In this document: positions 9,652 to 17,824 of the stretch, in pieces
How positions within the stretch are numbered: position 1 is the first letter of the stretch
Layout of the letters: every line of letters begins with the position of its first letter
NCBI RefSeq assembly: GCF_902497775.2
Contig: NZ_OZ024668.1
Coordinates: 2,193,826 to 2,257,825, forward strand
Length of the DNA: 64,000 bases
DNA from: Pseudomonas fluorescens
Lineage (GTDB): Bacteria > Pseudomonadota > Gammaproteobacteria > Pseudomonadales > Pseudomonadaceae
Direction of reading: 5' to 3'
The notes under the pieces: model-generated
Seen by the model: only the letters and a program-made list of their open reading frames with translations
Database searches by the model: none
Told to the model about the DNA's origin: nothing
Translations under genes and position numbers: made by a program

Positions 9652-10332
9652 TTAGAAGAAGTCGCTTTGGATGAATCCGAAATCCATCAGCTCGGCGTCT
9701 TGCACCGGGGTGAAGTTGTTGATGCGGTTCTTGGCGGTCAGCGGCAGAGGTGGGTCGAGCAGGGCATTGGTCTTGTCGTAACCCTGGCCGATGACGGCGA
9801 AGATGATGCCGTTCCAGCCTTTGACAAAGTCGTCGACCTTGAAGCGCTTATGGCCAAGCACCGGGTCACCGATGTATACCCAGCCGTTGGCGACTTTTTG
9901 CATGACCACGAAATGCTTGTAGCCACGGATGTCCATCAGCACCACCACCGGAATGCGGATGGTGTGCAAGGTCTCGACGGCCACCCGGTAGCCACGGGCA
10001 CGCATGCCCAGGCTTTCCACGTAACGCTTCATATCGAGCATGGAGAAGCCCTGGGTACGGACCAGGTCCTGATCGGCGTGGGCCAGCATGCCTTCGATAA
10101 TCTGTTCTTCATCCACGTCCAGCCAATAGGCCTGGCGCAATATGGTCGCCAGGGCCGCGGCGCCGCAACTGAAGTCGGTTTTCTGTTGTACCAGGTCGGC
10201 GAATTTGCGCTCGCGTACGCTCTGGATGGGCTTGAATATCACCGCACCACCCGGCAACACGGAAAGTGGCATTTGTGCAGCTTCACTCAGACTGGCCAGG
10301 CAAAGAAAAAACGCCAAGACGATAATGCGCAT
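9652..10332 (-). CDS. fapD: FapD, C39-family cysteine peptidase of the fap system
   Basis: A 226-residue protein with a signal peptide ending near SEAAQ. The C39 peptidase core is present: catalytic Cys in QKTDFSCGAAALATIL (about residues 50-65), then His in GYKHFVVMQKV and Asp in YIGDPVLG. FapD is thought to process or assist Fap secretion in the periplasm. ATG 10332 (MRIIVLAFFL) is the start giving a proper signal peptide; the frame extends further upstream only through the terminator region. A strong hairpin separates it from fapC, so fapDEF may be expressed at a lower level than fapABC. Confidence 0.94.
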   Translation of the reverse strand: MRIIVLAFFLCLASLSEAAQMPLSVLPGGAVIFKPIQSVRERKFADLVQQKTDFSCGAAALATILRQAYWLDVDEEQIIEGMLAHADQDLVRTQGFSMLDMKRYVESLGMRARGYRVAVETLHTIRIPVVVLMDIRGYKHFVVMQKVANGWVYIGDPVLGHKRFKVDDFVKGWNGIIFAVIGQGYDKTNALLDPPLPLTAKNRINNFTPVQDAELMDFGFIQSDFF

Positions 10333-10356
10333 GTTCGACACCCCCCTGCTGGTAGT

Positions 10357-10381
10357 GAAAAAAGGCCCCCCGAAGGGGGCC
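10357..10381 (-). terminator. Attenuator/terminator between fapC and fapD
   Basis: On the minus strand GGCCCCC-TTCG-GGGGGCC (10381 to 10364) is followed by a run of T's to about 10357. The 7-bp GC stem with a UUCG tetraloop is a strong intrinsic terminator. It lies inside the operon and probably lowers fapDEF relative to fapC. Confidence 0.88.
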
Positions 10382-10396
10382 TCCAGGCCACGGCAA

Positions 10397-11950
10397 TTAC
10401 ATCGAGGTGTTGGAGATGGCCAGCGAGTTGCTTTGTTGGTTGCCCACACCAGCAGCTACGTTGACGCCCAGGTTGCCACTGCCACCATTAACCGAACCGT
10501 TCAGGGTTGCAGTGTTGGTCACAGGGTTTGCCCAGCCAATTGGAGTCAGCACTTGGAAGGAAACACTGTTGCTCAGCTCAAACGAGTCGGCTTCGCTGTA
10601 GCTTTTCGAGATAGAGCTCGAAGACTCAGAAGCTTTTTCGTAGGCTTTCTCGAACGAGGAGGACGACGATTTATCGTACGAAGAGTCACGCGACTTATCG
10701 TAAGAAGAGTCACGGGATTTATCGTAGGAAGAGTCACGGGATTTATCGTAAGAAGAATCACGCGATTTGTCGTACGCATAGTCGCGCGATCTATCCCACG
10801 ACGCGTCGCGCGATCTGTCGAACGAAGAGTCGAACGAAGTTTCGCGCGATGCATCGATCGATGCATTAAGCGTTACATCAAGCGATGCACTGGCTTCTTG
10901 GCTGCGGGTGCGTTCGCGACGGCCATCATCCGTGGTAACGGACCGGGCAGCCTCGGCGGCGGCGTTCAGCGCGACGTCCAGCGAAGCACTGCTGGTTGCG
11001 CTGGTATCGCGGCTGTTGGAACCACTGGCATTCGAGCTGTTGGAACCACTGGCACTCGAGCTGCCCGAACCGCTGGCACTCGAGCTGTTGGAGCCGCTGG
11101 CACTCGAGCTGTTGGAACCGCTGGCGGTCATGCTGTTGGAACCGCTGGCACTCCAGCTCTTCGAACCGCTGGCCTCAGAGCTGCGCGAACCGCTGGCACT
11201 GGAGCTCGACGAAGCGCTCTTATCAACACTGGCGTCGAAGGTGCCCTCGCGAGAAGACGAACCGCTGATGGTTTTGGTAAAGGTCAGCGTATCCAGACGG
11301 GTTTCCCGATCGGCGTAGTTGTTGACCGTCAGGCCAGGGCCGTTTTGATTGGCAGAGGCGGTGGCTCTTGCGTTACCGAGTGGCGCATTGGTATTGGCAA
11401 TGGCCATGGTGTTTTTCTGTTGGTTAAGGTCGCCACCAGCAATGTTGATACCCACGTTGCCGTTGGCACCACTGGCTGATCCGCTCATGACCGCAGAGTT
11501 TTGCGTCGACCAGTTGTTGACCTTGTTGTTGTTGCTGTATTGCGTGACGCGGGCGGTAGCTTCGGCAGTGCCGAAGACAAAGGTGTTGTCGACGCTCGAT
11601 TCGGATTGAGCGTTGGCGATGGCCGCGGCGTTGTCTTGTTGGTTGCCGTTACCGGCCGCCACGTTGACACCGACGTTGCCGCTCGCGCCTTCGGCGGACT
11701 CAGTCATCTCGGCTGAGTTCTCGGTCCCTTCGTTGTGGATGCGGTTGCCGGTGCTGCGCTGGCTATCATAGGCATTGGCAGTCGCATAGACAGGGATCTT
11801 GGTTGGAGGAGGGGTGTGCTGGCCGTTGTTATGATGACCATTATTATGGTGATCATTGCCACGCCGATCGTTCTGCCCAGCTTGTACAGCAACAGCCATG
11901 ACCGCAGCAATTGCGAAAACCAGAGGCTTTAGTGCCATCGAGGGTTTCAT
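10397..11950 (-). CDS. fapC: FapC, major functional amyloid subunit with expanded linker
   Basis: A 517-residue secreted protein, much longer than the roughly 340 residues I recall for well-studied FapC. Signal peptide residues 1-24; a His/Asn-rich segment follows (33-45). Three imperfect amyloid repeats share a GN-G-N-AAG-NQQ-N-AI pattern: R1 about 77-114, R2 about 150-187, R3 about 480-517. Linker L1 is about 35 residues. Linker L2 is about 292 residues and holds eight Ser/Ala/Gly/Asn-type 8-mers (about 251-313) and a charged DKSRDSSY 8-mer array (about 391-431). The protein ends SNTSM with no cysteine. It is preceded by GGAG before ATG 11950 and followed by a strong terminator. Confidence 0.96.
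   Translation of the reverse strand: MKPSMALKPLVFAIAAVMAVAVQAGQNDRRGNDHHNNGHHNNGQHTPPPTKIPVYATANAYDSQRSTGNRIHNEGTENSAEMTESAEGASGNVGVNVAAGNGNQQDNAAAIANAQSESSVDNTFVFGTAEATARVTQYSNNNKVNNWSTQNSAVMSGSASGANGNVGINIAGGDLNQQKNTMAIANTNAPLGNARATASANQNGPGLTVNNYADRETRLDTLTFTKTISGSSSREGTFDASVDKSASSSSSASGSRSSEASGSKSWSASGSNSMTASGSNSSSASGSNSSSASGSGSSSASGSNSSNASGSNSRDTSATSSASLDVALNAAAEAARSVTTDDGRRERTRSQEASASLDVTLNASIDASRETSFDSSFDRSRDASWDRSRDYAYDKSRDSSYDKSRDSSYDKSRDSSYDKSRDSSYDKSSSSSFEKAYEKASESSSSISKSYSEADSFELSNSVSFQVLTPIGWANPVTNTATLNGSVNGGSGNLGVNVAAGVGNQQSNSLAISNTSM
10658..10780 (-). repeat. 24-bp tandem repeats in fapC encoding DKSRDSSY
   Basis: About five near-identical 24-bp units encode the 8-mer DKSRDSSY (residues about 391-431). 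Units differ mostly at silent positions such as tcgtacgaa/tcgtaagaa. They are in frame and so can change in number without breaking the gene. Confidence 0.85.
11012..11200 (-). repeat. 24-bp tandem repeats in fapC encoding SNSSSASG-type 8-mers
   Basis: About eight imperfect 24-bp units (plus-strand core ctggcactcgagctgttgga) encode variants of S-N-S-S-S-A-S-G in the long linker. In-frame repetition suggests slipped-strand or recombinational length change of the linker. Confidence 0.85.
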
Positions 11951-12002
11951 GGTGATTCTCCGTACTTTATTTTAGGTTAAGTGTTGTTCCTACCTGTTTG
12001 GG

Positions 12003-12575
12003 TCAGTCCGCGACCCGTATGCTCAGGGTGTTGGCCGTTCGATTTCCCACCCCGGCACTCTGATTCAACTGAATCACCCCACGGCTACCGGTGAAAGCCT
12101 GGTCACTTGTAGTGACCTGGCGATAGCCAGGTGCAGAGTCGGTTGGATCGGAGTTGTTGAGCAGCGCCACGTTCTGTTGCAGGAGGACGCTGTCGTCGAT
12201 ACTTTGCGGCTGAGCGCCGATGCTGATGCGCAGTGCGTTGGCTTGCTGGTTACTGGCGCCCGCGCTCTGGTTGACCCCCAGCGCACCGTTGCCGTGGCTG
12301 AAGGCATCGCCCTGGATGCCGGACTGGGCATCCATCGCCGGGTCGACATGGGTGCGCAAGCGTTGACGAATCTGTGTGGTTGCGCTGGCGCCATGTCCAA
12401 CCGCGATGGCCCGGGCGTTAGCCTGCTGCTGTTGATCGCCGGCAGCCTGGTTGACCGTGAGGTTGCCCTGGTATTGCTTGCCGGAGCTGTCGATGTTGGC
12501 GTTATTGATCACTGGGGGTTGGGCGAAGGCCGGTGCACTGCAAAACGTGGCCAGAATCAGCAGCGTGTGCCTCAT
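12003..12575 (-). CDS. fapB: FapB, amyloid nucleator
   Basis: A 190-residue secreted protein with a signal peptide (cleavage after AFAQ, residue 19). It has three FapC-like repeats: NLTVNQAAGDQQQQANARAI, ALGVNQSAGASNQQANALRI and VIQLNQSAGVGNRTANTLSI. FapB is regarded as the nucleator and minor subunit of Fap fibrils, analogous to CsgB in curli. It starts two bases before the fapA stop and precedes fapC by 52 nt. Confidence 0.95.
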   Translation of the reverse strand: MRHTLLILATFCSAPAFAQPPVINNANIDSSGKQYQGNLTVNQAAGDQQQQANARAIAVGHGASATTQIRQRLRTHVDPAMDAQSGIQGDAFSHGNGALGVNQSAGASNQQANALRISIGAQPQSIDDSVLLQQNVALLNNSDPTDSAPGYRQVTTSDQAFTGSRGVIQLNQSAGVGNRTANTLSIRVAD

Positions 12576-12576
12576 C

Positions 12577-13014
12577 TCACTGGCCTCCGGTCAAGATCTG
12601 CAGGGGGGCAAGGCCTTTCTGGATGTTTGAGTTGACCATGTTGGAGATGCCATTGCCCGAGCCCCCGGAACGTCCGCCGGCCAGGTTGGGCAGTTGGGTC
12701 TGATTGCCCAAGTTGCCGCCCAGGTTGTTGGTCTGTTGCGTGATCAGGGGGGTAATGCCTGCACCGCTGCTGATGCTGGCAAAGTCACCATCGCTCAACT
12801 CGTTGGTTTGTTTGATGACATGTGCGGACGGGTTGGTATTGACGGTGACCGGGTAGGGGTCGGGAACCAGGGGGGGGCGCATTGCGTTGCGCGGTTGTAC
12901 ATCGCGGGTGATGACGATGATCCCGTTTTCGGCCTGAACCGGCAGGCTGACGCTCGGTGCCAGTACCCAGCCGAGCAACAGGAGGCGATACATGCCTTTA
13001 TCAATCTTTCCCAC
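12577..13014 (-). CDS. fapA: FapA, first gene of the functional amyloid operon
   Basis: A 145-residue protein with an N-terminal hydrophobic signal (RLLLLGWVLAPSVSLPVQA) and a Gly/Asn-rich C-terminus. FapA influences which subunit dominates the fibril. GTG 13014 is chosen because AGGA lies nine bases upstream; ATG 12993 (MYRLLLLGW) is the alternative and would give a more compact signal peptide. It is the first gene after a candidate sigma54 promoter (13066-13083). Confidence 0.9.
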   Translation of the reverse strand: MGKIDKGMYRLLLLGWVLAPSVSLPVQAENGIIVITRDVQPRNAMRPPLVPDPYPVTVNTNPSAHVIKQTNELSDGDFASISSGAGITPLITQQTNNLGGNLGNQTQLPNLAGGRSGGSGNGISNMVNSNIQKGLAPLQILTGGQ

Positions 13015-13339
13015 GATGGCAATTCCTTCTTCGGTGCGCAGGCTTGTTCAGCGTTGCGAGGAAGAGAGCAGAAGGTGTGCCGGTTTTTATTTGTTATGGA
13101 AAAACAACGGTTTGAGTTTTTTGACCGCAATTGTGAAAAATTCGTGTAACGCCGTAGAGACACAGCCGTCGTTCAAACCTGGATCCAGTGGGCCGCCCCG
13201 CGCTCATCAACGGGCCTGGCGCTCGCCTGTTTCAGGGGTTTAACACTTTTGCGAACACGCGCCGGGCCTGCTTTAGATCGCGGGTTTGCGCCGTGAGCAG
13301 TGTTTCAGGAATGGACATCTGGCCGCATTGGGCGGCCAT
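13015..13339 (-). promoter_or_regulatory. fap operon control region with candidate sigma54 promoter
   Basis: No gene is seen in these 325 bases. Read on the minus strand, CCGGCACACCTTCTGCTC (13083-13066) fits the -24/-12 consensus, with GG at 13081-13080 and GC at 13069-13068 separated by exactly ten bases. It predicts a start near 13056 and a leader of about 42 nt. A further element, TTGAGTTTTTTGAC at 13112-13125, matches about 10 of 14 positions of the FleQ box I remember. A hairpin TGGCCGC-attgg-GCGGCCA (13320-13338) follows the kinase gene, without a T-run. Confidence 0.65.
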
Positions 13340-13864
13340 TCACGCCTTGAGCAAGCGCGCTACCGCTGCAAATGCGGCGCACCTGCGCTGCTCCCAGTCA
13401 CCTTGCACTACCTGATAGGGCTGCCGGTGCTGTGCCAGCCAGTCACGGGTGGCCTGGAAAAACGCCTGGCGCTCAGACAACTGCGGCTGGCAGCGTTGCC
13501 CATCGTCGTGCCAGGCAACGGACTCGGGGCTGAGCAGCAAATGCAGGTCGTAATGACGGGCCAGCAGGGCCTCTTGCAGCCACGCTGGGCAGTCGCCGAA
13601 CAGCGTACGGCTCCAGAGCATGTTGCTCAGCAGATGGGTGTCGAGAATCAGCAGCTGTGGTTGCCGGGCGCGGGCTGCGTCCTCCCAGGCCAATTGCCCG
13701 CGGGCAATGGTCGGGATGTCGGCGTAGCAGGTGTCGCGCGCCTGTTCGTCAATGAAGTGACGGACGTATTCGCCCACCTGTTCGCCACCGAAGTGCGCCT
13801 GGATTTCGTGGCTGAGCCAGCTCTTGCCGCTGGATTCAGGGCCTGTGAGGACGACTACCTTCAT
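13340..13864 (-). CDS. NadR-like nucleotide kinase (ribosylnicotinamide kinase family)
   Basis: A 174-residue P-loop protein: MKVVVLTGPESSGKSWLS carries Walker A (GPESSGKS). The layout matches the C-terminal ribosylnicotinamide-kinase domain of NadR, with LILDTHLLSNMLW as the probable Walker B region. ATG 13864 overlaps the pnuC stop as ATGA (13861-13864), so the two genes are translationally coupled. With PnuC importing nicotinamide riboside, this kinase would trap it as NMN for NAD salvage. No adenylyltransferase or HTH domain is present. Confidence 0.85.
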   Translation of the reverse strand: MKVVVLTGPESSGKSWLSHEIQAHFGGEQVGEYVRHFIDEQARDTCYADIPTIARGQLAWEDAARARQPQLLILDTHLLSNMLWSRTLFGDCPAWLQEALLARHYDLHLLLSPESVAWHDDGQRCQPQLSERQAFFQATRDWLAQHRQPYQVVQGDWEQRRCAAFAAVARLLKA

Positions 13865-14427
13865 GCGTACGCCAACGCTGGATCGCGTCGCCAATCGCGC
13901 CAGCCTTGCACTGCGATCAGGGTGAACAGGGCGTAGAGCGCGGCCGTCAGGTACATGGCCTTGTACAGGAACAGGCCAACGAATATCACATCAAGGACAA
14001 CCCACAGCGGCCAGCACTGCAGACGCTTTTGCGCCATCCACAATTGCGCCACCAGGCTGAAACCGGTCAGCGCGGCGTCCAGCCAAGGGTGGGCGGCGTC
14101 GGTCCAGGTGGCCATGGCTGCGCCCAAAGCCAGGCTGCCGAGCAAGCCTATGCCCAGGCCAAACGCAACCGATTGCGGCGTCAACAGGCTGACCTGGCGC
14201 GCCTCGCGCATGCTGTCCGGGCGGGTCCATTGCCACCAGCCATAGAGCTGCAGCACGGCATAGACCAATTGCAAGAGCATGTCCGAATACAGCTTCACGT
14301 CATAGAAAACCCAGGTGTAGAGCAGCACCATCACCAGGCCGATGGGCCAGCACCAGGGGTTTTGCTTGGTCGTGAGCCACACGGCGATAACGCCGAGCAC
14401 GGCGGCGAACAGTTCGAGGCCGGACAT
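13861..14427 (-). CDS. pnuC: PnuC-family nicotinamide riboside transporter
   Basis: A 188-residue, very hydrophobic membrane protein with about six to seven helices and the PnuC signatures NPWCWPIGLVMVLLYTWVFYD and LQLYGWWQW. It imports nicotinamide riboside; phosphorylation by the coupled NadR-like kinase keeps it inside. ATG 14427 (MSGLELFAAVLGV) starts just before the first helix; an in-frame upstream extension is hydrophilic and has no support. The intergenic region 14428-14650 shows no riboswitch that I recognise. Confidence 0.93.
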   Translation of the reverse strand: MSGLELFAAVLGVIAVWLTTKQNPWCWPIGLVMVLLYTWVFYDVKLYSDMLLQLVYAVLQLYGWWQWTRPDSMREARQVSLLTPQSVAFGLGIGLLGSLALGAAMATWTDAAHPWLDAALTGFSLVAQLWMAQKRLQCWPLWVVLDVIFVGLFLYKAMYLTAALYALFTLIAVQGWRDWRRDPALAYA

Positions 14428-14650
14428 CGGCGTTCCTTGGTAAGTTTGCGCAAAGGCGCGATTGTACCTGTTGGCACCCGTTCTGCCATCCGTCGGTGCC
14501 GCGCTCATTTTAAACTAGTATTTTTATCAGTTTCGGCAGGATGCCGTGCATGGCAGATTGGTGCTGGCAGCAGCCCGGCTCAGCTGAAGCTTCTTCAGAC
14601 AGTTACACGCCCATTCGCTGTGCGCTTGGCTAATCAGGGAGATGCACGCC

Positions 14651-15889
14651 ATGCAAAGACGTTTGAACCAGGTCATGCCACTACTCGGGTTTGCGCTGCT
14701 TGCGCAAGCAATGTCGGCCCATGCCGAGTCGTGTGCCGAGACGCTTAAACAGGTCGAGTCGCTGTACAACAAGACAGTCTCCAGTTGCGGGGAAGATCCG
14801 GCATCGGACTGTTCGGGATTGTTGGTCAGGGGCACCCACCGCGCCGACCCTGCCAAAGGGCAAAAATGGGATGTGTGGAACCCCAGCCCCAAGGCCAAAG
14901 AGTTGGGCACCTTTGCCGCTTCGTGGATGCGTGCAGACGGTATCAGCTATGAGGACCCGGGCATGAGTACGCAGAACGGCTACCTCATTACGCCGGTTGA
15001 CCTGGTGCGTAAACCCGAGACGCCGGTACACGTCTACTGCGCCTTTCCCAATGACGCCTGGACTGACTTTCGCGATGACCGAGGCTGCGGCAACAACAAT
15101 AATACCGGCCAGACCGAAGCCGTATGCCAGGCGATGAAACCACCGATCGACAGTGCCAATGCCTGGGTCGCGCATTTCACCAAGTTCAATAACGACCGCA
15201 AGCAGGATCAGTTGCAGTGTGGCTTCAACATGCGCAACCCGATGAGCAGCAAGGAGCGGGTGCAGGCGTTTGAGAACTTCATGGGCGCCCGTCGGGTCAT
15301 CAATACCCGCGAGTTTCAGACCCAGACGGAGTTTCGCCTGGGCAACCCGAAAGATGACGAACTGCCGATTCTGGCTTTTTTCTACAGTGATCAGCGCGGC
15401 TTGAAAGATGCCCAGCTCAACCAGCAGGACTATCTCAACAAGACCGGCAAGCAGCGCAACATCATCAAGATCGATTTTCCGAAAACCCCAAATGGCAAGG
15501 CGACTTTCTCGTGCGCCGCTGCGCCGTTACCGCCCACCAAGCTGTTCTGTGACAAGTACATCCAGTCCAGCACCTGGGTCAAACGTCCTGATCCGGTGCT
15601 TGGGCCAGATACCTGGTCGCTGCAGGTGGTGCCCACTGACTGTGGTCGCAAGATTACAGATGACGAAACCGACAGAATGTTTGCCGAGCTGTACAACAAA
15701 CATAAAAACGACGATCAGTGGCGCCAATACAGCATCAATGGCGGCTCAATCCGCCGGCAATTGGTTTGCCATCTGGCAGCAGTCTTCGATGGCCGGCCTG
15801 TGCGCAACAAGCCCGAATGGAACCTGGAACCAGCGCGTCCCTATGTTGATCAGCAAAAAGCGGTGGCCATGCAGTGCAACCCCTACTGA
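14651..15889 (+). CDS. Exported protein of unknown function (possible halovibrin-like family)
   Basis: A 412-residue protein with a signal peptide ending at MSAHA/ES and many cysteines, consistent with disulfides outside the cytoplasm. An N-terminal pattern (Cys near a coiled start, then CSGLLVRGT and WNPSPK, then YCAFPNDAWTDFRDDRGCG) recalls a widespread secreted family that I believe includes halovibrins, but I am not sure. ATG 14651 is preferred over ATG 14642 because AGGGAG at 14636-14641 is nine bases upstream. A strong terminator follows at 15937-15974. A decayed relative of its C-terminus lies inverted at 16004-16138. Confidence 0.72.
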   Translation: MQRRLNQVMPLLGFALLAQAMSAHAESCAETLKQVESLYNKTVSSCGEDPASDCSGLLVRGTHRADPAKGQKWDVWNPSPKAKELGTFAASWMRADGISYEDPGMSTQNGYLITPVDLVRKPETPVHVYCAFPNDAWTDFRDDRGCGNNNNTGQTEAVCQAMKPPIDSANAWVAHFTKFNNDRKQDQLQCGFNMRNPMSSKERVQAFENFMGARRVINTREFQTQTEFRLGNPKDDELPILAFFYSDQRGLKDAQLNQQDYLNKTGKQRNIIKIDFPKTPNGKATFSCAAAPLPPTKLFCDKYIQSSTWVKRPDPVLGPDTWSLQVVPTDCGRKITDDETDRMFAELYNKHKNDDQWRQYSINGGSIRRQLVCHLAAVFDGRPVRNKPEWNLEPARPYVDQQKAVAMQCNPY

Positions 15890-15936
15890 GCCAGGCTTAT
15901 TGATGTAAGCCCAGTGTTGCCCGCTTGAAAATTGCG

Positions 15937-15974
15937 GCCTGCCGACCCTCTCAGGAGGATCGACAGGCTTTTTT
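15937..15974 (+). terminator. Terminator after the exported-protein gene
   Basis: Hairpin from GCCTG (15937) to CAGGC (15968), with a mostly paired stem through CCGACCCTC and GAGGATCGA, followed by six T's. Confidence 0.8.
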
Positions 15975-16003
15975 GCAGACGCAGTCGCTCAATCAAGGGT
16001 TGC

Positions 16004-16138
16004 CTAGACCGGATTGCACCCTTGCGTCCGGGTTTGCTCCTTGCCGACCGCGGGGCGATAGGGTTCAAGGTTCCACTCCGGCTTGGCCCGGTAGTTGTTC
16101 TGCAGGCAATGAACCTCTTTGGCGACCCAGGCTTTACC
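16004..16138 (-). pseudogene. C-terminal remnant related to the neighbouring exported protein
   Basis: On the minus strand the frame ending at TAG 16006-16004 reads VHCLQNNYRAKPEWNLEP, then YRP, and ends GCNPV. The intact gene at 14651-15889 ends with NKPEWNLEPARPYVDQ, then QCNPY. The shared KPEWNLEP, RP and CNP residues with conserved spacing show homology. An in-frame stop at 16139-16141 and the lack of any upstream match mean only about the last 40 residues survive. The fragment is inverted relative to the intact gene. Confidence 0.72.
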
Positions 16139-16189
16139 TTAGATGCAATTTCGCCAGGGGGCCTGCTGACAGAAAGAGCAGATGCGTGG

Positions 16190-17824
16190 CTACACCCGGA
16201 ACTGGCGCAGCAACTGCTCAAGCTGGGTACTGAGCTGGTTGAGTGCCTTGCCGGAGTTACTCGAATGTTGGGCCGCCAAGGCGGTTTGCTGCGACAGGTC
16301 AGCGGTTTCGGTGACGTTGCGGTTGATCTCCTCGACCACATGGGACTGTTGCAGGGTAGCGCTGGCGATCGAGGCGTTGAGCGCCGTCAGGTTGTGCAGC
16401 GCCTGGCTGATGGCATCCAGGCTGACCCCGGCTTCGCTGGCCTGTTCGACGGTCTGGCGGGAGGCCTCGCTGCTGGCGTCGATGGCCTTGACCGCCGCTT
16501 CCGACTGGCCTTGCAGGTGCTCGATCATGCTCTGGATTTCAGCGGTAGACTGCTGGGTGCGCTGGGCCAGCAGGCGCACCTCGTCGGCCACCACGGCAAA
16601 GCCGCGGCCCTGTTCACCGGCACGGGCCGCTTCGATTGCGGCGTTGAGGGCCAGCAGGTTGGTCTGTTCGGCAATCGAGCGGATCACCTCCAGCACGCTG
16701 CCGATGCGCGTACTTTGGCCGGCCAGGGCGCGGATCACCTGTACGGCTTCGTCAATGGTTGCCGACAGCTGGTCGATGCGCTGCAGGCTGCCATGGATGC
16801 TTTGCTGGCCTTGCTCGGCACGCAACTGCGCGTCGTGCATTTCGCTGGACGCCTGTTCGGCATTCTTGGCCACGTCCTGCACTGCGTAGGTCACTTCGTT
16901 GATTGCCGTGGCAACCTGCTCCATTTGTTGCGATTGCTGTTCGCTGCGCTGCTGAGCCTGGCCAGCATTGTTGCCGACGTCGCTGGCCGATTGCGCCAAA
17001 TCATGCACCGCGCCCTGCAACTGGCTGACCACGCCCTGCAATTTGCCGGTAAAACTGTTGAAGTGGGTGCCCAACTGGGTGACTTCATCGCTGCCGTGGG
17101 TATCCAGGCGCCGGGTCAGGTCGCTCTCGCCACTGGCGATGGTGGCCATGGCATCGACCGCTTCCTGCAGCGGCCGGGCGATGCTGCGGGCGATCAGCAC
17201 CACCAGCAGGGTCATGACCAGGGCGATGCCCAGGCCGAGGATCGAGGCGTCGCGCAACTGGCGCAGGAACTCGTCCTGCATGTCATCGATATACACGCCC
17301 GAACCGATCACCCAGCCCCAGGGCTTGAACAGCTGTACGTAGGAGGTCTTTTTCACCGGCTCGCTGGCGCCGGGCTTGGGCCAGCGGTAGTCGATGCTGC
17401 CGGCGCCCTTGGCCTTGGCCAGGGCGGCCATTTCGTTGAACAGGGCAAAGCCGTCCGGGTCGCGGATCGCCGAAAGGTCCTGGCCGTCGAGCTTGGGGTT
17501 GGTCGGATGCATGATCATCTTCGGCCCCAGGTCGTTGATCCAGAAATAGTCGTTCTGGTCGTACCGCAGGCCGCGCACCGCGCTCAGGGCCTGTTGCTGG
17601 GCCGCATCACGGCTGAGGGTGCCGGCCGCTTCCAGCCCCTGGTAATAGGCCAGGATGCCGGCTGCGGTTTCGACCACGTGACGGGTTTTTTCGGCCTTGG
17701 CCTGATACAGGTCGCCGTGGATCTGGCGCAGCATCAGCAAGCCGAGGGTTACCAGCATCACCACTGCTACCACCAGGATCAGCCACAAGCGCCGGCTGAT
17801 CGACATACTGCGAAGAGTCTTCAT
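16190..17824 (-). CDS. Methyl-accepting chemotaxis protein with a periplasmic Cache domain
   Basis: A 544-residue receptor: first membrane helix about residues 11-32, a periplasmic single-Cache-type sensor about 38-185 ([42 protein letters not shown]), second helix about 193-213, HAMP to about 265, and the cytoplasmic coiled-coil signalling region whose hairpin tip reads [20 protein letters not shown]. Such Cache MCPs usually sense small organic acids, but the ligand cannot be told here. ATG 17824 ([14 protein letters not shown]) gives a short positively charged N-terminus; in-frame extension upstream lacks character. Confidence 0.95.
   Translation of the reverse strand: MKTLRSMSISRRLWLILVVAVVMLVTLGLLMLRQIHGDLYQAKAEKTRHVVETAAGILAYYQGLEAAGTLSRDAAQQQALSAVRGLRYDQNDYFWINDLGPKMIMHPTNPKLDGQDLSAIRDPDGFALFNEMAALAKAKGAGSIDYRWPKPGASEPVKKTSYVQLFKPWGWVIGSGVYIDDMQDEFLRQLRDASILGLGIALVMTLLVVLIARSIARPLQEAVDAMATIASGESDLTRRLDTHGSDEVTQLGTHFNSFTGKLQGVVSQLQGAVHDLAQSASDVGNNAGQAQQRSEQQSQQMEQVATAINEVTYAVQDVAKNAEQASSEMHDAQLRAEQGQQSIHGSLQRIDQLSATIDEAVQVIRALAGQSTRIGSVLEVIRSIAEQTNLLALNAAIEAARAGEQGRGFAVVADEVRLLAQRTQQSTAEIQSMIEHLQGQSEAAVKAIDASSEASRQTVEQASEAGVSLDAISQALHNLTALNASIASATLQQSHVVEEINRNVTETADLSQQTALAAQHSSNSGKALNQLSTQLEQLLRQFRV

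Noticed and set aside
10658..11200. Tandem repeats taken as a possible CRISPR array
   Set aside because: Units are 24 bp without spacers, in frame with FapC, and encode its linker.
10142..11479. Long forward frame through fapC repeats with RRVTRLIVRRVTG-like periodic sequence
   Set aside because: Periodicity comes from the 24-bp repeats of fapC on the other strand.
14428..14650. Riboswitch upstream of pnuC
   Set aside because: I could not find a recognisable TPP, NAD or other riboswitch fold; only unremarkable AT-containing sequence.
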